In this document: piece by piece, positions 48,401-60,383 of the stretch
Layout of the letters: every line of letters starts with the position of its first letter
Position numbering within the stretch: the stretch's first letter is position 1
From: Xiphias gladius
Taxonomy: Eukaryota; Chordata; Actinopteri; Istiophoriformes; Xiphiidae
DNA length: 64,000 bases
Assembly (NCBI RefSeq): GCF_016859285.1
Contig: NC_053400.1
Location: 26,073,001-26,137,000 of the forward strand
Direction of reading: 5' to 3'
Made by a program: the position numbers and the translations under genes
The notes under the pieces: model-generated
Told to the model about the DNA's origin: nothing
Database searches by the model: none
What the model saw: the letters and a program-made list of their open reading frames with translations, nothing else

Positions 48401-50809
48401 TCTAGCAGGTAAGAATGAATAAATACCTTGGGGAAAACTACTAAGAAGTTATTGTTAAAAGGCTTTAAAAACATAACTCTGTATGAGTGTGTCTTTGAAA
48501 AGGAAGCTGTTCAAACAGTGATGCAGATGTGAGAAACTTTCGGTCTGCCTGAGCCTTGTCTATGCTCGGACTTTAAAACACAAGCTCCTTTCACTCTGGC
48601 TATCTTTCCCATGGCCCCATCCTTTACTCTGTGTGTTGATGGGGGGAATTAAAGGGCTCACTGAGCAAAATAAAACCACTTGTCTGCTATGGCCTGTAGA
48701 TCTGGTTTCCCTTCATTCACTTACTGGTGCCTATTTGAACCCCGGGGAAAACATGCGTACACACTTATTCCTCACCACAGCTACTGAGTCTGGGTTTGCT
48801 TTTGTTTGCAGCAATCCTGGGTGTTCACACGCTGGTCACTAGCAGTCAGACATATGATGGGACTGGAAATAAAGAGGGTTACAACAGTAAGTACAATCAT
48901 AGAATTTAACTCTGTTAATTCAGAAGTCCCAAAAGGATCAATATCTTGACTCCTGCCTGTCTCTCTTGTAGATGTGATCAAAGGGGAGAAGATGAATCCA
49001 GTGTTTGATGAACCCCCCAATCCCACTAATGTAGAGGACACCCTGCAGAGGATAAAAAGCAACGACAGCTCCCTAACAGAGGTCAACCTCAACAACATTA
49101 AGGTACACAGAACCACAAGTTTTCAGAGTGTGTATATGCTCTTCTATCCCTGGACTAATGCCAGTGCGTCTCTGTTGGGTTTTTTTTTTTTTTTTCAGAA
49201 CATTCCCATTCCCACCCTGAAGGACTTCGCCAAAGCCATGGAGAAGAACACGAACGTCAAGAAGTTCAGCTTGGCAGCAACACGGAGTAACGATCCAATC
49301 GCTGTGGTGAGAGGGAGCGATTAGCAAGCTTTAAACTGCTTTGTTCACACCCGACAACTCCATATTTATGTCTTATTTCCTCTTCCTTGTCCCAGGCGTT
49401 CGGTGACATGCTGCGGGAGAACAAGACGTTGCGAAGTTTGAACCTGGAGTCGAACTTTATTACAGGGGCAGGGGTCCAGGCTTTGGTTGATGCGTTGCGA
49501 GACAATGATACACTCATAGAGATCAAGATAGACAACCAGGTACAAAATGCTTTGTGACACATACATCCACTAGCAAACCAGGATCTTAAAATCTTTTAGA
49601 AAGTTCACAAAATTCCTGTGAAATTAGATATTATGAGAATAAAGAGTTTTCTCTTTATTCCTCCTTGTTCACTTGTTTTTATGTTGCTGTCATCATTCAG
49701 GATCGCTGTAAGTGATTACAGGGAACTGATGACTGAGGAAGTCTTTGCACTTTAAATAGAGTGCTTTCACACAGCCTAAAGTAGTATAATATGTTTGTGT
49801 TATGCACCGGGCAGTTGAAGAAAATGCCAAACAACACAAACAACTCCCTGAATAAAACATAAAAGACCAGTTGAGCGTTTCAAGAAGTAGGAAAGATGTT
49901 AAAACTTATCCACTGGTTTCTTTTCTGCTGTAGGTCTGACTCTGATGTTCAGATCTTGACCTATATTTGTGTGTATTTCAGAGGCAGCAGCTGGGTACTA
50001 CTATAGAGATGGAGATAGCTAAAATGTTGGAAGAGAACAACAGCATAGTGAAGTTTGGCTACCACTTCACCCAGCAAGGACCTCGCTCCAGAGCTGCCGC
50101 AGCTATCACCAAGAACAACGACCTGGGTATGAAACACACACATACTGCACATACATACATACATACACAACAATTTGAGATTTGTTTAAAGTTGCAAAAA
50201 GCTGGGTGAGTTGCTGCCCATCGCACTGCCCTCCACGTCGTATCTCTTTATATGGGAGAGAGTGCGTCATGACAAATTGTGGTGACGTAACCATCCGAAA
50301 CATCTCAGCAGTCTGTCCGGCTTTACCACGTGTAGTATCAGTCCACAGTGACAACCTCTGCTCTCTTTTAGCTCCTCCTCCTGTCAGAGCAGCGGTAGCA
50401 CAGGTCTGATGCATGGGTGTGGCCACCAAGTGTGTCAATGCATCCAGGATAACAGCAATTTCTTTCACTGTGTTTGAATGGAGCTATTCACTGCATTAAC
50501 AGTATGAAGATTGACACGGTGTGGTCTTACAGCTTTGAAAGTGACTACATCTAGCTTCTTGTTTTCTGTACATGCTGACACACGCTGTTGAAATAGCTGT
50601 AAACTTTGACCACATAGCTATTGATGACTCACATAGTGTTTTCATGATAAACTAACAGACCTGTGGAGGTTGAAGGTTGTGTTGCATGTTTGCAGTTGTT
50701 CATTCTTATGGTCAGTCAGCTGATTTTGCGAAAGATTTTTGCTTTTGGCTCCTTTTCACTCTACTTTTCCTCTGTAGTCCGCAGGAAGCGAGTGGAAGGG
50801 GACCAGTAG
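40407..50809 (+). CDS. tmod3: Tropomodulin, closest to tropomodulin-3 (complete coding region, 9 coding exons)
   Basis: Tropomodulins cap the slow-growing (pointed) end of actin filaments together with tropomyosin in the cytoskeleton and in sarcomeres. Nine coding exons with GT-AG junctions join in phase to 346 residues (human TMOD3 is about 352). Residues 1-42 ([20 protein letters not shown]) carry the first tropomyosin/actin-binding region. 43-135 hold the flexible capping half ([37 protein letters not shown]). 160-346 form the leucine-rich-repeat C-terminal domain ([56 protein letters not shown]). The tail [10 protein letters not shown] resembles TMOD3 more than TMOD2. The feature includes 95 bases of 5' UTR; the ATG is at 40502 in the strong context CACCATGG. 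TMOD2 is the main alternative. The family call is near certain; the paralogue is less so. Confidence 0.93.
40502..40627 (+). CDS. tmod3: tmod3 coding exon 1 (residues 1-42)
   Basis: Encodes [20 protein letters not shown] through to EEMDPE, phase 0, with a GTCAGG donor. The exon begins at 40407 after TTCTTAG, giving 95 bases of 5' UTR. Confidence 0.95.
42148..42304 (+). CDS. tmod3: tmod3 coding exon 2 (residues 43-94)
   Basis: Encodes [20 protein letters not shown] through [15 protein letters not shown]. The acceptor is CCCCAG. The donor GTGTGTTTG opens directly into a long (GT)n microsatellite (see findings). Confidence 0.95.
42305..42406. repeat. (GT)n microsatellite starting at the tmod3 exon 2 donor
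   Basis: About 100 bases of GT with a few TT interruptions at the start. The first GT is the splice donor itself. Confidence 0.97.
42577..43138. mobile_element. 562-bp nonautonomous DNA transposon in a tmod3 intron
   Basis: The left end CGGGTTCAGACTACACAATA is the exact reverse complement of the right end (TATTGTGTAGTCTGAACCCG). No clear target-site duplication is visible, so the superfamily (hAT or Harbinger-like) is open. No transposase is encoded; the 134-codon ORF from 42668 is not recognisable. Confidence 0.8.
43139..43245 (+). repeat. Retroposon 3' tail abutting the 562-bp transposon
   Basis: GAGAGTTTTTCCTTATCTAA through TTATATAAATAAAATGGACT and a TTGA end form the same tail type as at 34080-34258. 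It begins right after the transposon's right end, so the transposon probably inserted into this retroposon. Confidence 0.6.
45545..45904. mobile_element. Decayed hAT-like miniature element in a tmod3 intron
   Basis: The right end CCATTAGTTGCAGCCCTA, with nearby TTAATCGATTAAATAATTGG, is a familiar terminus of a teleost hAT-derived repeat. The left end is not cleanly recognisable, so it may be truncated. Confidence 0.55.
46168..46621. mobile_element. hAT-like miniature element (about 454 bp) in a tmod3 intron
   Basis: TAGAGATGTGAAACCAATCC at the left is an imperfect inverted match to the right end (TTGATTGGGACAGTCCTA). The flanking octamers CTTATCAT and CTCAGCAA share 5 of 8 bases, a possible worn duplication. 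Confidence 0.5.
48286..48408 (+). CDS. tmod3: tmod3 coding exon 3 (residues 95-135)
   Basis: Encodes [20 protein letters not shown] and [20 protein letters not shown], phase 1 at both ends, with acceptor CTGTAG and donor GTAAGA. The preceding intron is about 6 kb. Confidence 0.96.
48812..48886 (+). CDS. tmod3: tmod3 coding exon 4 (residues 136-160)
   Basis: Encodes [20 protein letters not shown] followed by KEGYN. The acceptor is TTTGCAG and the donor is GTAAGT. This linker is the most paralogue-variable part of tropomodulins. Confidence 0.93.
48972..49102 (+). CDS. tmod3: tmod3 coding exon 5 (residues 161-204)
   Basis: Encodes [20 protein letters not shown] through [11 protein letters not shown], the entry to the leucine-rich-repeat domain. 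The acceptor is TTGTAG and the donor is GTACAC. Confidence 0.96.
49199..49306 (+). CDS. tmod3: tmod3 coding exon 6 (residues 205-240)
   Basis: Encodes [20 protein letters not shown] followed by [16 protein letters not shown], near-identical to mammalian tropomodulins. It follows a T-rich acceptor and ends at a GTGAGA donor. Confidence 0.97.
49396..49539 (+). CDS. tmod3: tmod3 coding exon 7 (residues 241-288)
   Basis: Encodes [20 protein letters not shown], then [20 protein letters not shown] and IEIKIDNQ, the central leucine-rich repeats. The donor is GTACAA. Confidence 0.97.
49982..50126 (+). CDS. tmod3: tmod3 coding exon 8 (residues 289-336)
   Basis: Encodes [20 protein letters not shown] through [20 protein letters not shown] and KNNDL, the last repeat and the second actin-binding region. 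The donor is GTATGA, phase 1. Confidence 0.97.
50778..50809 (+). CDS. tmod3: tmod3 coding exon 9 with TAG stop (residues 337-346)
   Basis: A 32-base terminal coding piece encoding [10 protein letters not shown] and TAG after a CTCTGTAG acceptor. The basic tail matches the TMOD3 type (KRRVEGDHQ in human). Confidence 0.93.
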
Positions 50810-51195
50810 GAATGGAGCTCAACCTGTCTCCCAGCCAATCCTGTTTTTTCATCTCACTGTGTGGAATAATTTCAGCCAATGCCCTGGTCTCATCTCACTG
50901 TGTGGAAACTTTAGTCTTGTGCCAAACTGTGGGGCAAGGCACGCTCAACCAGAACATACATCTGAGAAGAAGGGAAATAACTGGAATTGCCCTCTCCTAT
51001 ACACATGTTCATACTTTTGTTTATTATTATGTTGTTATTGAAGGTGTAAATCTCATTAGTTTTTAGTCATTTCATTTCAGCTGCTCCCTTTTTTTTGAGC
51101 CTTTATACGGTCTGTCCAGACTTTTTACATGCTTTTTTCATTTTATACTATGCTATAATCATGTGAAATAAACATGAACATTACCAAGTAACAGA
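50810..51195 (+). other. tmod3 3' UTR with candidate poly(A) signal
   Basis: Noncoding sequence after the stop, with AATAAA at 51167-51172. It contains a diverged 41-base tandem duplication at 50832-50913. The true 3' end could be further downstream; other AATAAA motifs lie near 52822 and 52966. Confidence 0.5.
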
Positions 51196-52751
51196 AGCAA
51201 GAATAACAGCTTTGTAAAAACAATAACTAACGCTGAGAAAATTCTGTATCCTCTACCATGATAGTTTGCTACCGAGGCTTAAGCCTCCAGTGGAATTCCT
51301 GTACTGAAACAGCAGAATTTGTCATCAGAACTATGGGAATAGCTCTGAGGGTATGACTACTAGCCTGCAAACCTTGTCTAACCGTACCACCATCTGTTAC
51401 CATGTAATAACCAGAGATCACTGTTGTGCATTTCATGAGCAGTTTGGTTTGCAGGTTTTGTTTATTGGAGTTGCCTTGTAAAGCCAGCATGACTGTCGGG
51501 CTGGTGTGTGCAATGGTTGGTGTGTGCAAGAAATGTCTTAGATAGATATGGGCTTATACTATTGTCAGCCTAAAAGAGGATTCTTGACTTGAAAGTCTGC
51601 TAAAGACAACATGCTGTTGGCCCCCTCATATAATACTGTAAGTTTCAGTGCATAATGTCTATACTGCTTTACAGTTTTATTCTAATTAAAGATGTTGTTT
51701 TGGTACAGTTCAAATTCTGATTAGGTCCATTCTAATCACTAATATCTCTTAACAGGAAATTGAGAGGTTTTGATATTTCGGATCAAGTGAAAGTGGGAAC
51801 AGGATATTAACTCCATTCTAGACAGAAGAGGCTTTGATCTGCTCTCACAAATATTGTTCTAAATGTCTGCTCAATACACTGGGTTTCTCTGATGCTTAAC
51901 CATGCCAAAGACTAACACATGCAGTGCTTAAAGTATCAATATTGGACTCAGTGGTTAATGGTTCAGGTTTAGGCTTTGTCAGCTACAGTCACTTCCTCAC
52001 AGTACAGATCTGATAAGGGAGTAGTGGGTTAACAAACAATGATATAGACTCTTTTTTTTTCTTTATTTTTTTTTTTTTAAGATGTTACCATGCCATTAAA
52101 TCCCTTTTTGTGGGTCATTCATAGAAAAATGTTCAGCAAGTAGTGCAGTGAGATGTGAGTAAGAGTTGACAAACAGTTTGTGTGAAACTTCTCAGTTTTG
52201 CTTCTCGGGTTTCAACTTCTTGAGAAATGTTTCTATGAATAACACCTCCCGGAGGGTTGTGCACAGATCTTCAATTTTATTTCTCCTACTTCTTCACACA
52301 AACTCTTTCACTTGGCTTTCAGCGACATCTAGACAGTGGCATGTCATTCATTATGTAACAGATATCAACATGCTATGTGTCCCTCAAAGTGAACTTCCCA
52401 AGGCACACTAACCTGCTTGAGATGGGAATAACAGGACTAATTCAGGAGTTACTTGAAACTTGTATATACTGTTTATGTGTAATAGGAACAATATGCTGGC
52501 ATGAAGTCATCACTTGTGAACATCATGTTTCTATCGACCAAAAATGTTTTTTCATCTTAACAGCCTCACATTCCTGGGACAAGAGTTGTATGTTTTATAT
52601 CTGTATTTCTTCCATGACCATATTTGCTAGTATTTCTCTTGAACCTTTTCATTTTTACATTACTGTGCTTTGCTGGTGGACAGTCAGCTAAAATGGAAAA
52701 TTGCTTCTCTGCTTGGGCTTGTTAATAATATTCTGTGATTCATAATATTCT

Positions 52752-52832
52752 ATGTATATTGATTGTAAAATGCCATCTCAAAAGTGTGTGTGCGTTTGCA
52801 ATTTGAGATGGCATTTTACAATAAATATACAT
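52752..52832. repeat. Long hairpin: 31-bp stem with one mismatch, 19-base loop
   Basis: The left arm 52752-52782 (containing ATTGTAAAATGCCATCTCAA) pairs with the right arm 52802-52832 at all but one position. It could be a pre-miRNA-like transcript or a miniature inverted-repeat element; no family is recognised. Confidence 0.9.
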
Positions 52833-53307
52833 CTACAGAACTCACTGCTGAGATTTTTTTGTACCTTAATCAAAACCCAGGTGTAGACTCAACATAAGGA
52901 ATATGTACTATTATAAAACCACAAGACTGGTAAAACGCACTGCTGAATATAAAACATCCTCAACAATAAATGTTTTTACATACTCTGTCTATGCTCCATT
53001 TTTTGTGGTTTTTCTTTAAATTAATCCTTCACATCTATTAATAAGACATAGATTATTGACCCAATTTCCTCTTAAATTTCCATGAGTAGCTTTTAATAAA
53101 ATAAAAAAAAAAACCTCATTCAAGATTGGAAAAAATATTTCTCAGCGCAAGGTTCACTTCTGGAAAATGTTCATAGCTTTCAGCTTCATGTACTGAGTTC
53201 CATCAGCAGATGGATTTTCCTCAGGTGTAGACAAAAGGAGTACATTCCACTCACGGAATAAGGCCACCAAATGTGGCTGAGAGCTCCAGTATATTTCAAG
53301 CAAGTGG

Positions 53308-53308
<1 letters not shown>

Positions 53309-53335
<27 letters not shown>
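53309..53335. repeat. (AT)n microsatellite
   Basis: About 13 AT units followed by a T run. Confidence 0.93.
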
Positions 53336-53343
<8 letters not shown>

Positions 53344-56300
53344 CGGTCAAACTACTATTTCCAAGGTGAATAATGAAACTTAAAGCTCAACTATATTGTA
53401 GATGTCTTGTGCATATTCACAATTCCGTCTGGTTTTATGTGCTTATGAAAATCTCGGCATGTTAATCTAAAACTGAAAACTAAAATCAAAGCTGGCTGTG
53501 GCCAAATCTCAAATTCAAGGAGTATTTTTAGTGACTGATGGACGGGCGTTTTGGTTTGGGAGGTACTCTAGGTGGTGTACATATGCACCCTCTAATCAGA
53601 TCCAGTTTTTGAGATCGTTTGCACATGCCTGAGAGATGATGTCATGTATATGACTCCATCCCCTCTCTGGCTTTCCTGTGCCAGAGTGCCGTGGTGAGTT
53701 GCTGTCAGAGAAAACTCTGCGGTGGGGTTAATGAGCCAAGAGTTTCCACTACTCTATGACAATAGAAAGAGAACGAGAACAGCAGGTTTATGTCATGTCT
53801 GTTAAACGCACCAGAAGGCATCAATTCAAAGGAAAAAGCCAAGCCTGCAATCAGAATCTGACAGTAAAATATACAGTTGTGTGCTTATGTAAGTACAGTA
53901 CAACTGTTCCCTCAGACCATGACTATTAATAAGCACCGCTCCCCCGCATGTGGAAAAAAATAGACTATAACTAACAGCTTCTAGTCCACGTCTTTATTTG
54001 AGGTTGATGTTCAGAGAGCAGCGTCATAAATAGGATCTTATGTTTGGTTTTAAGTAAAGAGCTGAATCTCTGGCAATCCTTGAAGATGGAACCTAAAAAG
54101 AGATATTCATAGGTCATATAAAGCTTATCTTGCAAACTGATTGTACATCAGCCCAGGTTATTACAAAACTGAGACTAGTTGCATTTAACAAGCAAAGGCA
54201 CCAGCTGATAATGAAAAGAAACCAAGCCATCAGTAAGTGAATATGAAATGGATGATTTTCTTTGGCACGGGCAGTCTGATCAGCCATGATATCAGTGCAG
54301 TTTTCGGTCAAGAGGTTGGATTGGGTGTAGCCCGGGCAGCGATGCTGTCGAGGATTAAACATCATCGGACTGGACTGACTCCAACAGCAGAGTCCACTTG
54401 CCTGCGCATGAAATGGAGTGATGCAAAAAGGAGCAGATGTTGGACAATTACGGACATGAACTCGTGTCCTCTGATCCTCCCCAAAAAGGTCTGTGCCGAC
54501 ATATTCGGCTCTTCCTCTGCCACCTTCCACGCAGGGGGCCTTTGTTTCATAAACAGGTATGTTCACCTGCAGTCCTGCAGTTGATTCCCCGTCAGAATGA
54601 GTGCTGTAGGGAGTCCACCCAGCCAGTCCTGAACAAAGCTCTTTTGAGCAGTCTGTCTCTATCATGACCTCATGCATTTGGTAAACAAAGGCTTGCAGAT
54701 TACATGGCAGAGGAGAGAATGGGAAGGGCACTTGTACTGTACTTTATTCACAAACAGCCAAAAGTGTGAGTCAATCACTGAATAAATAAAGTACTATACC
54801 ACTGGTGATATGTTGATTTTTAGAGGAAAGCGGTTGACAAATTGCACTTACCCCCCGTTTTAGGCAAGGAAGAAATAAAAATCAGATTACAAAACCTGTC
54901 TATTTATTTTTGAGCATTTTTTTCCATCGCTGAAGCCCCTCAAGGTCAGAGCTGACATGTTAGTAGGACCACAAGAGAAATGATGATGTCCTTCAAACAC
55001 TGCCTCATACTGCCTGGGTTATGTAATCATCCTAACTGCAAACAGTGGACACTGAGAAGAAATATACAACATCTGTGAGTGTGTGTTTGAGCTAATCCTT
55101 GGAAGCCCGAGCCTATGCAACTGTTTGGCAACGTATATCTTTGGTCTAATTATTAGGGAAAAGCAGACGGATCACTGTTTATATCAGAAGTGATGGTGGG
55201 GTTATTGCTCTTTAGCAATTTGAGTTCAGGGAATAATAAAAGCATGAGTAGCCCTAATGAATAAAAAGTGCATCCTTCCCTAAATGTCAGATTTAATGTG
55301 AATAACAGCCATCTCCATTACAAGGCAGCCAGAGCAACACTGTAGTATTCATTTTCCTTCCTTTTGTGTTAAAAATAGTAAGTTCTCTCAGCCTCATAAT
55401 GTCAAACACATTCTGCCAAGTGAAACTGCCAGTACAGTCCCTGCTCAGAGTGGAAAAATGATTGTTAACGGTGCTATAAAACGACTGGCGCATAAAATCA
55501 TCTCTGTGGGCTTGATTGTAATACGAAGTTTAAACTTTTTAGAATGTGGATGGATAAAGCATAATTTTCCATTATATGAAGGAGTGGATCCCTTTAGCAA
55601 TTTGTTTCTTACTATGCAGATTCGAAAACTGCCATACTACGAATTCTTCAGCTTTGGTTGTTCATCCGTCTTTCATAATGGCTCTGCTTGTTAAATATTT
55701 TTGGATAAACAACTCTCACGGACGAATCCTGTGTATAACCGAACCAAACCAAACCAAACCAACCGACGACGAAGCGCCCATTCTTCTAATGTGTGTGGAC
55801 AACTTAAATGCAGATAAATAATAATGTAGGTAAAAAATGTGTGTAGTGACCAATGCATGAACAGGTTTTTTAAAAAAAAAGCGTTAAATCGTCAAAGACG
55901 AACACTTTTCACTTCATTTATGTGTTTCAGAAAGTTACAGGACTGACCGTTGATTGACTGGCACCATCTGGTGGATGAAAACGTTGACTTGGCACAAGGT
56001 GCAATGCCAAAAAATTTCCAGTAGGGGTCAGAAAAAAAACGTACTTATACATTATTGTAGATCTTAGTGAGAAAGATCCTGCAGGTGTCCTCATCATCCT
56101 AACATTGACCTTATGTAGATGTATGAATTCCATTTTATTGTAATCCATAGACAGCATCCATGTAACACCTATAAACTACCTGTTTGTAGATGCTCCCGTC
56201 CAATTCACTCGGCCAGCCAAGTTTATTTTCCTCTAACGATGATAGACTGCCACCAACTTCGGTGCCTTTCGCCACCATAGAACCTGAGGTCCTACAGGCC

Positions 56301-59300
56301 CACCGACGTGGCCCTCTGCCTACCGAGTCTCCTTGCAGGCGAGGAACTGACAGCGCGAGCGGCATTTGCACTGATTACAAAATCTGCTCTCCCGAGACCT
56401 TGTGGGTGCGGTTGGGTCAAGAGACGGCTCAAGAGATTGTTGTCATGGCAATGTTGTCTCACAGTGTCGTGGCGTCTCCTGCCCCCGCTCTTTTTGTCTA
56501 GCCTTTGTTTCCTTTGTTTCCTTTGTCTGACCTGCCTTATAAGAGCAAGAGGAAGTAGGGTGATGCCGATGCAGTGATCCAACTGTGGTCGGTCTGCCAG
56601 TGCGACCTCCTGTCGTTGTTTGGAGCTCACTGTCGATATGGATTTAAAAACAAAGATCATTTTTGGGGGAAAGTTGCATCATTTTAAATTTTTTATGCCT
56701 TTACCTTCACACAAAAAAAAAAAAAGAAAAAAAGAAAAGCAGGGATTTCTGCTTCTTAACTTTAGCAGACTTGTACCCAGATGCACTGAATAAATCTCGG
56801 CCAGAGATGTGGAACAAATACAGCATGAATAATGAACTGATTTGCAGTTCAATCTAAAAACTGTCATCTCACACTGAGAACATCATGTATAATTAATGCA
56901 TTGAGCTCCCTCCTCCTGGTCTCTCTTTGTACTATTACATAAGTTTAATGACCTGATTTCAATTAGAAAATGCCAGAGAGTGAGATTACCGCAGCATCAT
57001 CTATAACCAAGAAAGACTAATTGAATAAATCAATCATCCAGAGATCCTGAATCCACTTGTTGCTCCCCAGTATTTGTTCCTCCGCAGATTAAATTTCATG
57101 TCGGTTGAAGCTGTTCACAAAGAAGCACCTGTAGCCTTTGTGTTCCTGTTAAGTTACGTATTACCACCTTTCACCAACACTACATTAAAATTACCTTGTA
57201 TGTTAATAAAACTTGTACCATTATTGATTTCCACTGCCAGCAATTTATTTGTATGAGTGAGTTATCACATGGCTTTATCTTCCAGACACAGTGATCCAAA
57301 AAGGACCAACAACTTCAGAGAACTCAGTGCCCTTCTGGGTGCTACATAATCATGAACCACACCAACTGCGCAGAGGACAGGGACAGGGGCCATTGAAAAT
57401 TTCCATCATCTACCGTCCAGTAATGAATACATGATGAGAAGAGTTCTGTCCTCTGAAACGAGTTCATAGATTCACATAACTGGGTTATTTAACTGGGTTT
57501 TATCTTGTTGTTCATTTATGGTCTTTCATTTATCCTTCTACAATGATTAAACTGACCTGTTGCTCCTTTTCAGTGTCCTCACAGGGTGGGGTACTCACAC
57601 CCGGGCTGCAGGGTGAAAGCTGATAAGAATAAAGGATAAGCAGGTTTTCATCACACCAGGTTTAAAGAAAAAAAAGATGAGATGATACAGAGTTTTATTA
57701 CATGTCAAATTGTACAAAAACTCATTTATGTTTGCTATGATCAGTATCATTGCTCAGGCTATCGACAGTGCCATACAGTGAGAACATTAATATACTGAAA
57801 AGTTGACGTTCAAAGGGTAATTAGTAGTATAACCACACACATATAGTCCACATTATTTTGATATAAAACAGTACAGCCGGAATGGCAAACATCCATTACG
57901 TGTTCTCGAACATGCCAGTATTTACTTTTAGCATCCAAAATCCTATCATATGTTTTAAAACATGATTTTGAAGGAGGTAATATGGACCCTGCAGATGGGG
58001 TGTAAGAAAATTAAAATATATTTTTTCATAATTATAAAAAATGCTTGATTTTCCATTTGGGTCTATTTACCGTAACTGCATTGACTCAGTTTAATTCTTT
58101 CTTCCCATTCTAAAAATAAAGCTGAATGTTTTGTTTGAGCAAATGTCATTATAATTACTGGAAATATGAAACAATTAAATAGTCAGTTCCTCATTTGGCA
58201 GACTTTATGACACTGATATCCCCCTGGGAAAATCCCATATTGTTCATACGTTCCACTGTGCCGTGATAATCGAAAACACATTATTTTCCTGCATGGCTGA
58301 TCATGGGACCGTTTACCAGGTTCCTCTCAGACGCCACCCAAAGTGATCCTACTAGCATTGGCTCCAGATGTCGCATGCAGTAGTTAGTGGTCACAGAGAC
58401 CTGTGGAATGTTTCCACCCAGTGTGAAAAAAGATCTCTCCAGCCCTTCCTCATTATTTGTTACACTAGAAAAGTGAGTTAACTAATAACCAACTTAATCT
58501 TGGACCTAAGGGCCTTTCACTGTAGCCATCTAACGAGGGACTATTTTACTGCTGTTTTACACAGTCAGTGTAATTTACAAAAAGTATCTCTCTGGTAAAA
58601 GAGATAACCAGCATAACTCTGAGTCCAAACTCCTGGACCAGTTTTGTATTAGTTTGTGATCAATAATTTGGTGGTGCTGACTATATCAAACACAGTTTTA
58701 TTCAGTAAAATACCCTATGTAAGGATGATACATGCTAAAACAATAAAGCCCCTAAAACTAGATTTTAAATTGGGGCCCCTTTACAAGTTGGAGCCTTGTA
58801 GAGGGGCCACTGCAACGGGCCTTACGGTCGTGTATGTATACTGGGATTTAGTGGTGCAAACAAATTTGCAGTCTTTTAATTGCAAACTCACTGACACACA
58901 GTGAACCTGGTTTCTTCGGTGCCTCTGAGAGTCCGGGGCAGTTTCCCGCTCTGCGCGGTGGGTAATCCAGCCAATCCTGGAACTTTGGTCTAAGGCGTGG
59001 GCCTTGCATTTCTATTTAAATAGGTGACAAGAAATACAAAGGTGACTCGCAACACTCTTTCCTCTCTCCTCTTTCCTCCACTGGCTCTGCACATGAAACC
59101 GCACTTTGTCATATCTTCACAGTGTGATGAACGTCTGGCTTCTTTGGAATGACAGATTGATAAATTATAGCTTTGGTAGTTTCAGTTTCGAGGTCCCCGC
59201 TCCGCTCAGAAAGGTGTTTCGGTCAATGTTACCTCTCTTGGATGTTTGATCTTCACTGCACAGAATGGTGTGCGGGCAGATTCTACACTAGAAGACTGTT

Positions 59301-60169
59301 TCTTAAATTCACCTGCTGAAAGTGGAGAGTTTCTCTGTGCTCATCTAAAAAGCTGAATTTAAGGCACGATTTCTGACATCGCCACTAGATTATGGGCCAA
59401 TCCCGGTTCAACAGACAACTTACACGTGTGTGATGTGGAAAGTTGAAGCTCACATATTAACAATACTTGCCTATGCATAGACTCTCGATTTGTCAATGAG
59501 GGAGGGAACCCAGATGTCATTTTAAGACTTTCCAACCGGGTGACTTTACTTTTTTTTTTTTTTTAAGGAAAAAAACCACATCATACACAAATTATCATTC
59601 AAATTCTTATTTTTTTAAAATTTATATCTTATCTATCTTTAAGAAAATACTGCACGTTGCTGTTTGAATTAGTCACACCTGCACCAATCAGTGTGTAATT
59701 GTGATCGGTTACGTGTTTGTAGTTAACCAAACGACTGGGGCAGTTTATTGCAGCTGTTTAAAATTAGCTAACCTTAGCTATAATAATTTAAGTCTGGGAC
59801 AAGCCGGGCCAGGGAATGTTAACGTATTGTCAATACAGATCGTACTGTAGTTTCCTTTACGCCCCCTTGACTTTTTTTTTTTTTTCGGCTAGAAAGTGGT
59901 TGCAAATTTATTAGCAACTTTTCCTTTATGGGGAAAACATGACGATTTAGGTCTATTTGAGATCTTCAGTTGAAGCACGTTTTACATTTGAGTTTACTCC
60001 ATCTTATTCTGAATATGTATACGCCATAGTCATTTAGTTTAAAAAACAAAAACAAAAAAAACAAAACCCTTCAGCCAGTGTTCGTAATGGTCGTACCAGT
60101 CTAAGGCACTGCGAATTATTTTGAAATCGCAACCGGAAACTGTATGATGGACGTTCCTCCTGGACGTGT

Positions 60170-60383
60170 TGACGCTCCGTACGTATCAGGTTTATGACAA
60201 AAAGCGAGCCGAGTGGCAGCGGCCCCCCGAAACATGTCTGTAATCCCCGGGATGACACGGTGAACACCACCGGGGATGGGAATTTCCCCGCCGCTTAGAC
60301 CAGCGAATCACCAGACCGCGGCGAGGCCACCGGGGCGTTAAGACGAACAGAGGCCACCGGGCTCTGCGTTTATTCAAGAGAAG
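60170..60383 (+). promoter_or_regulatory. Probable lysmd2 promoter / 5' UTR, CpG-rich
   Basis: GC- and CpG-rich sequence immediately upstream of the lysmd2 start codon, contrasting with the AT-rich DNA before 60.1 kb. No TATA box is obvious. Confidence 0.5.

Larger units (their letters stand above)
51196..60169. other. Intergenic DNA between tmod3 and lysmd2
   Basis: No gene is recognised. It contains the 31-bp hairpin (52.75 kb), the (AT)n tract (53.3 kb), a 205-codon minus-strand ORF (54114-54731) and a CCAAT/TATA-like segment near 59.0 kb. Confidence 0.5.

Noticed and set aside
56190..56660. Overlapping ORFs of 89-122 codons on both strands
   Set aside because: Overlap on both strands reflects locally higher GC, and no protein family is recognisable; perhaps part of an old repeat.
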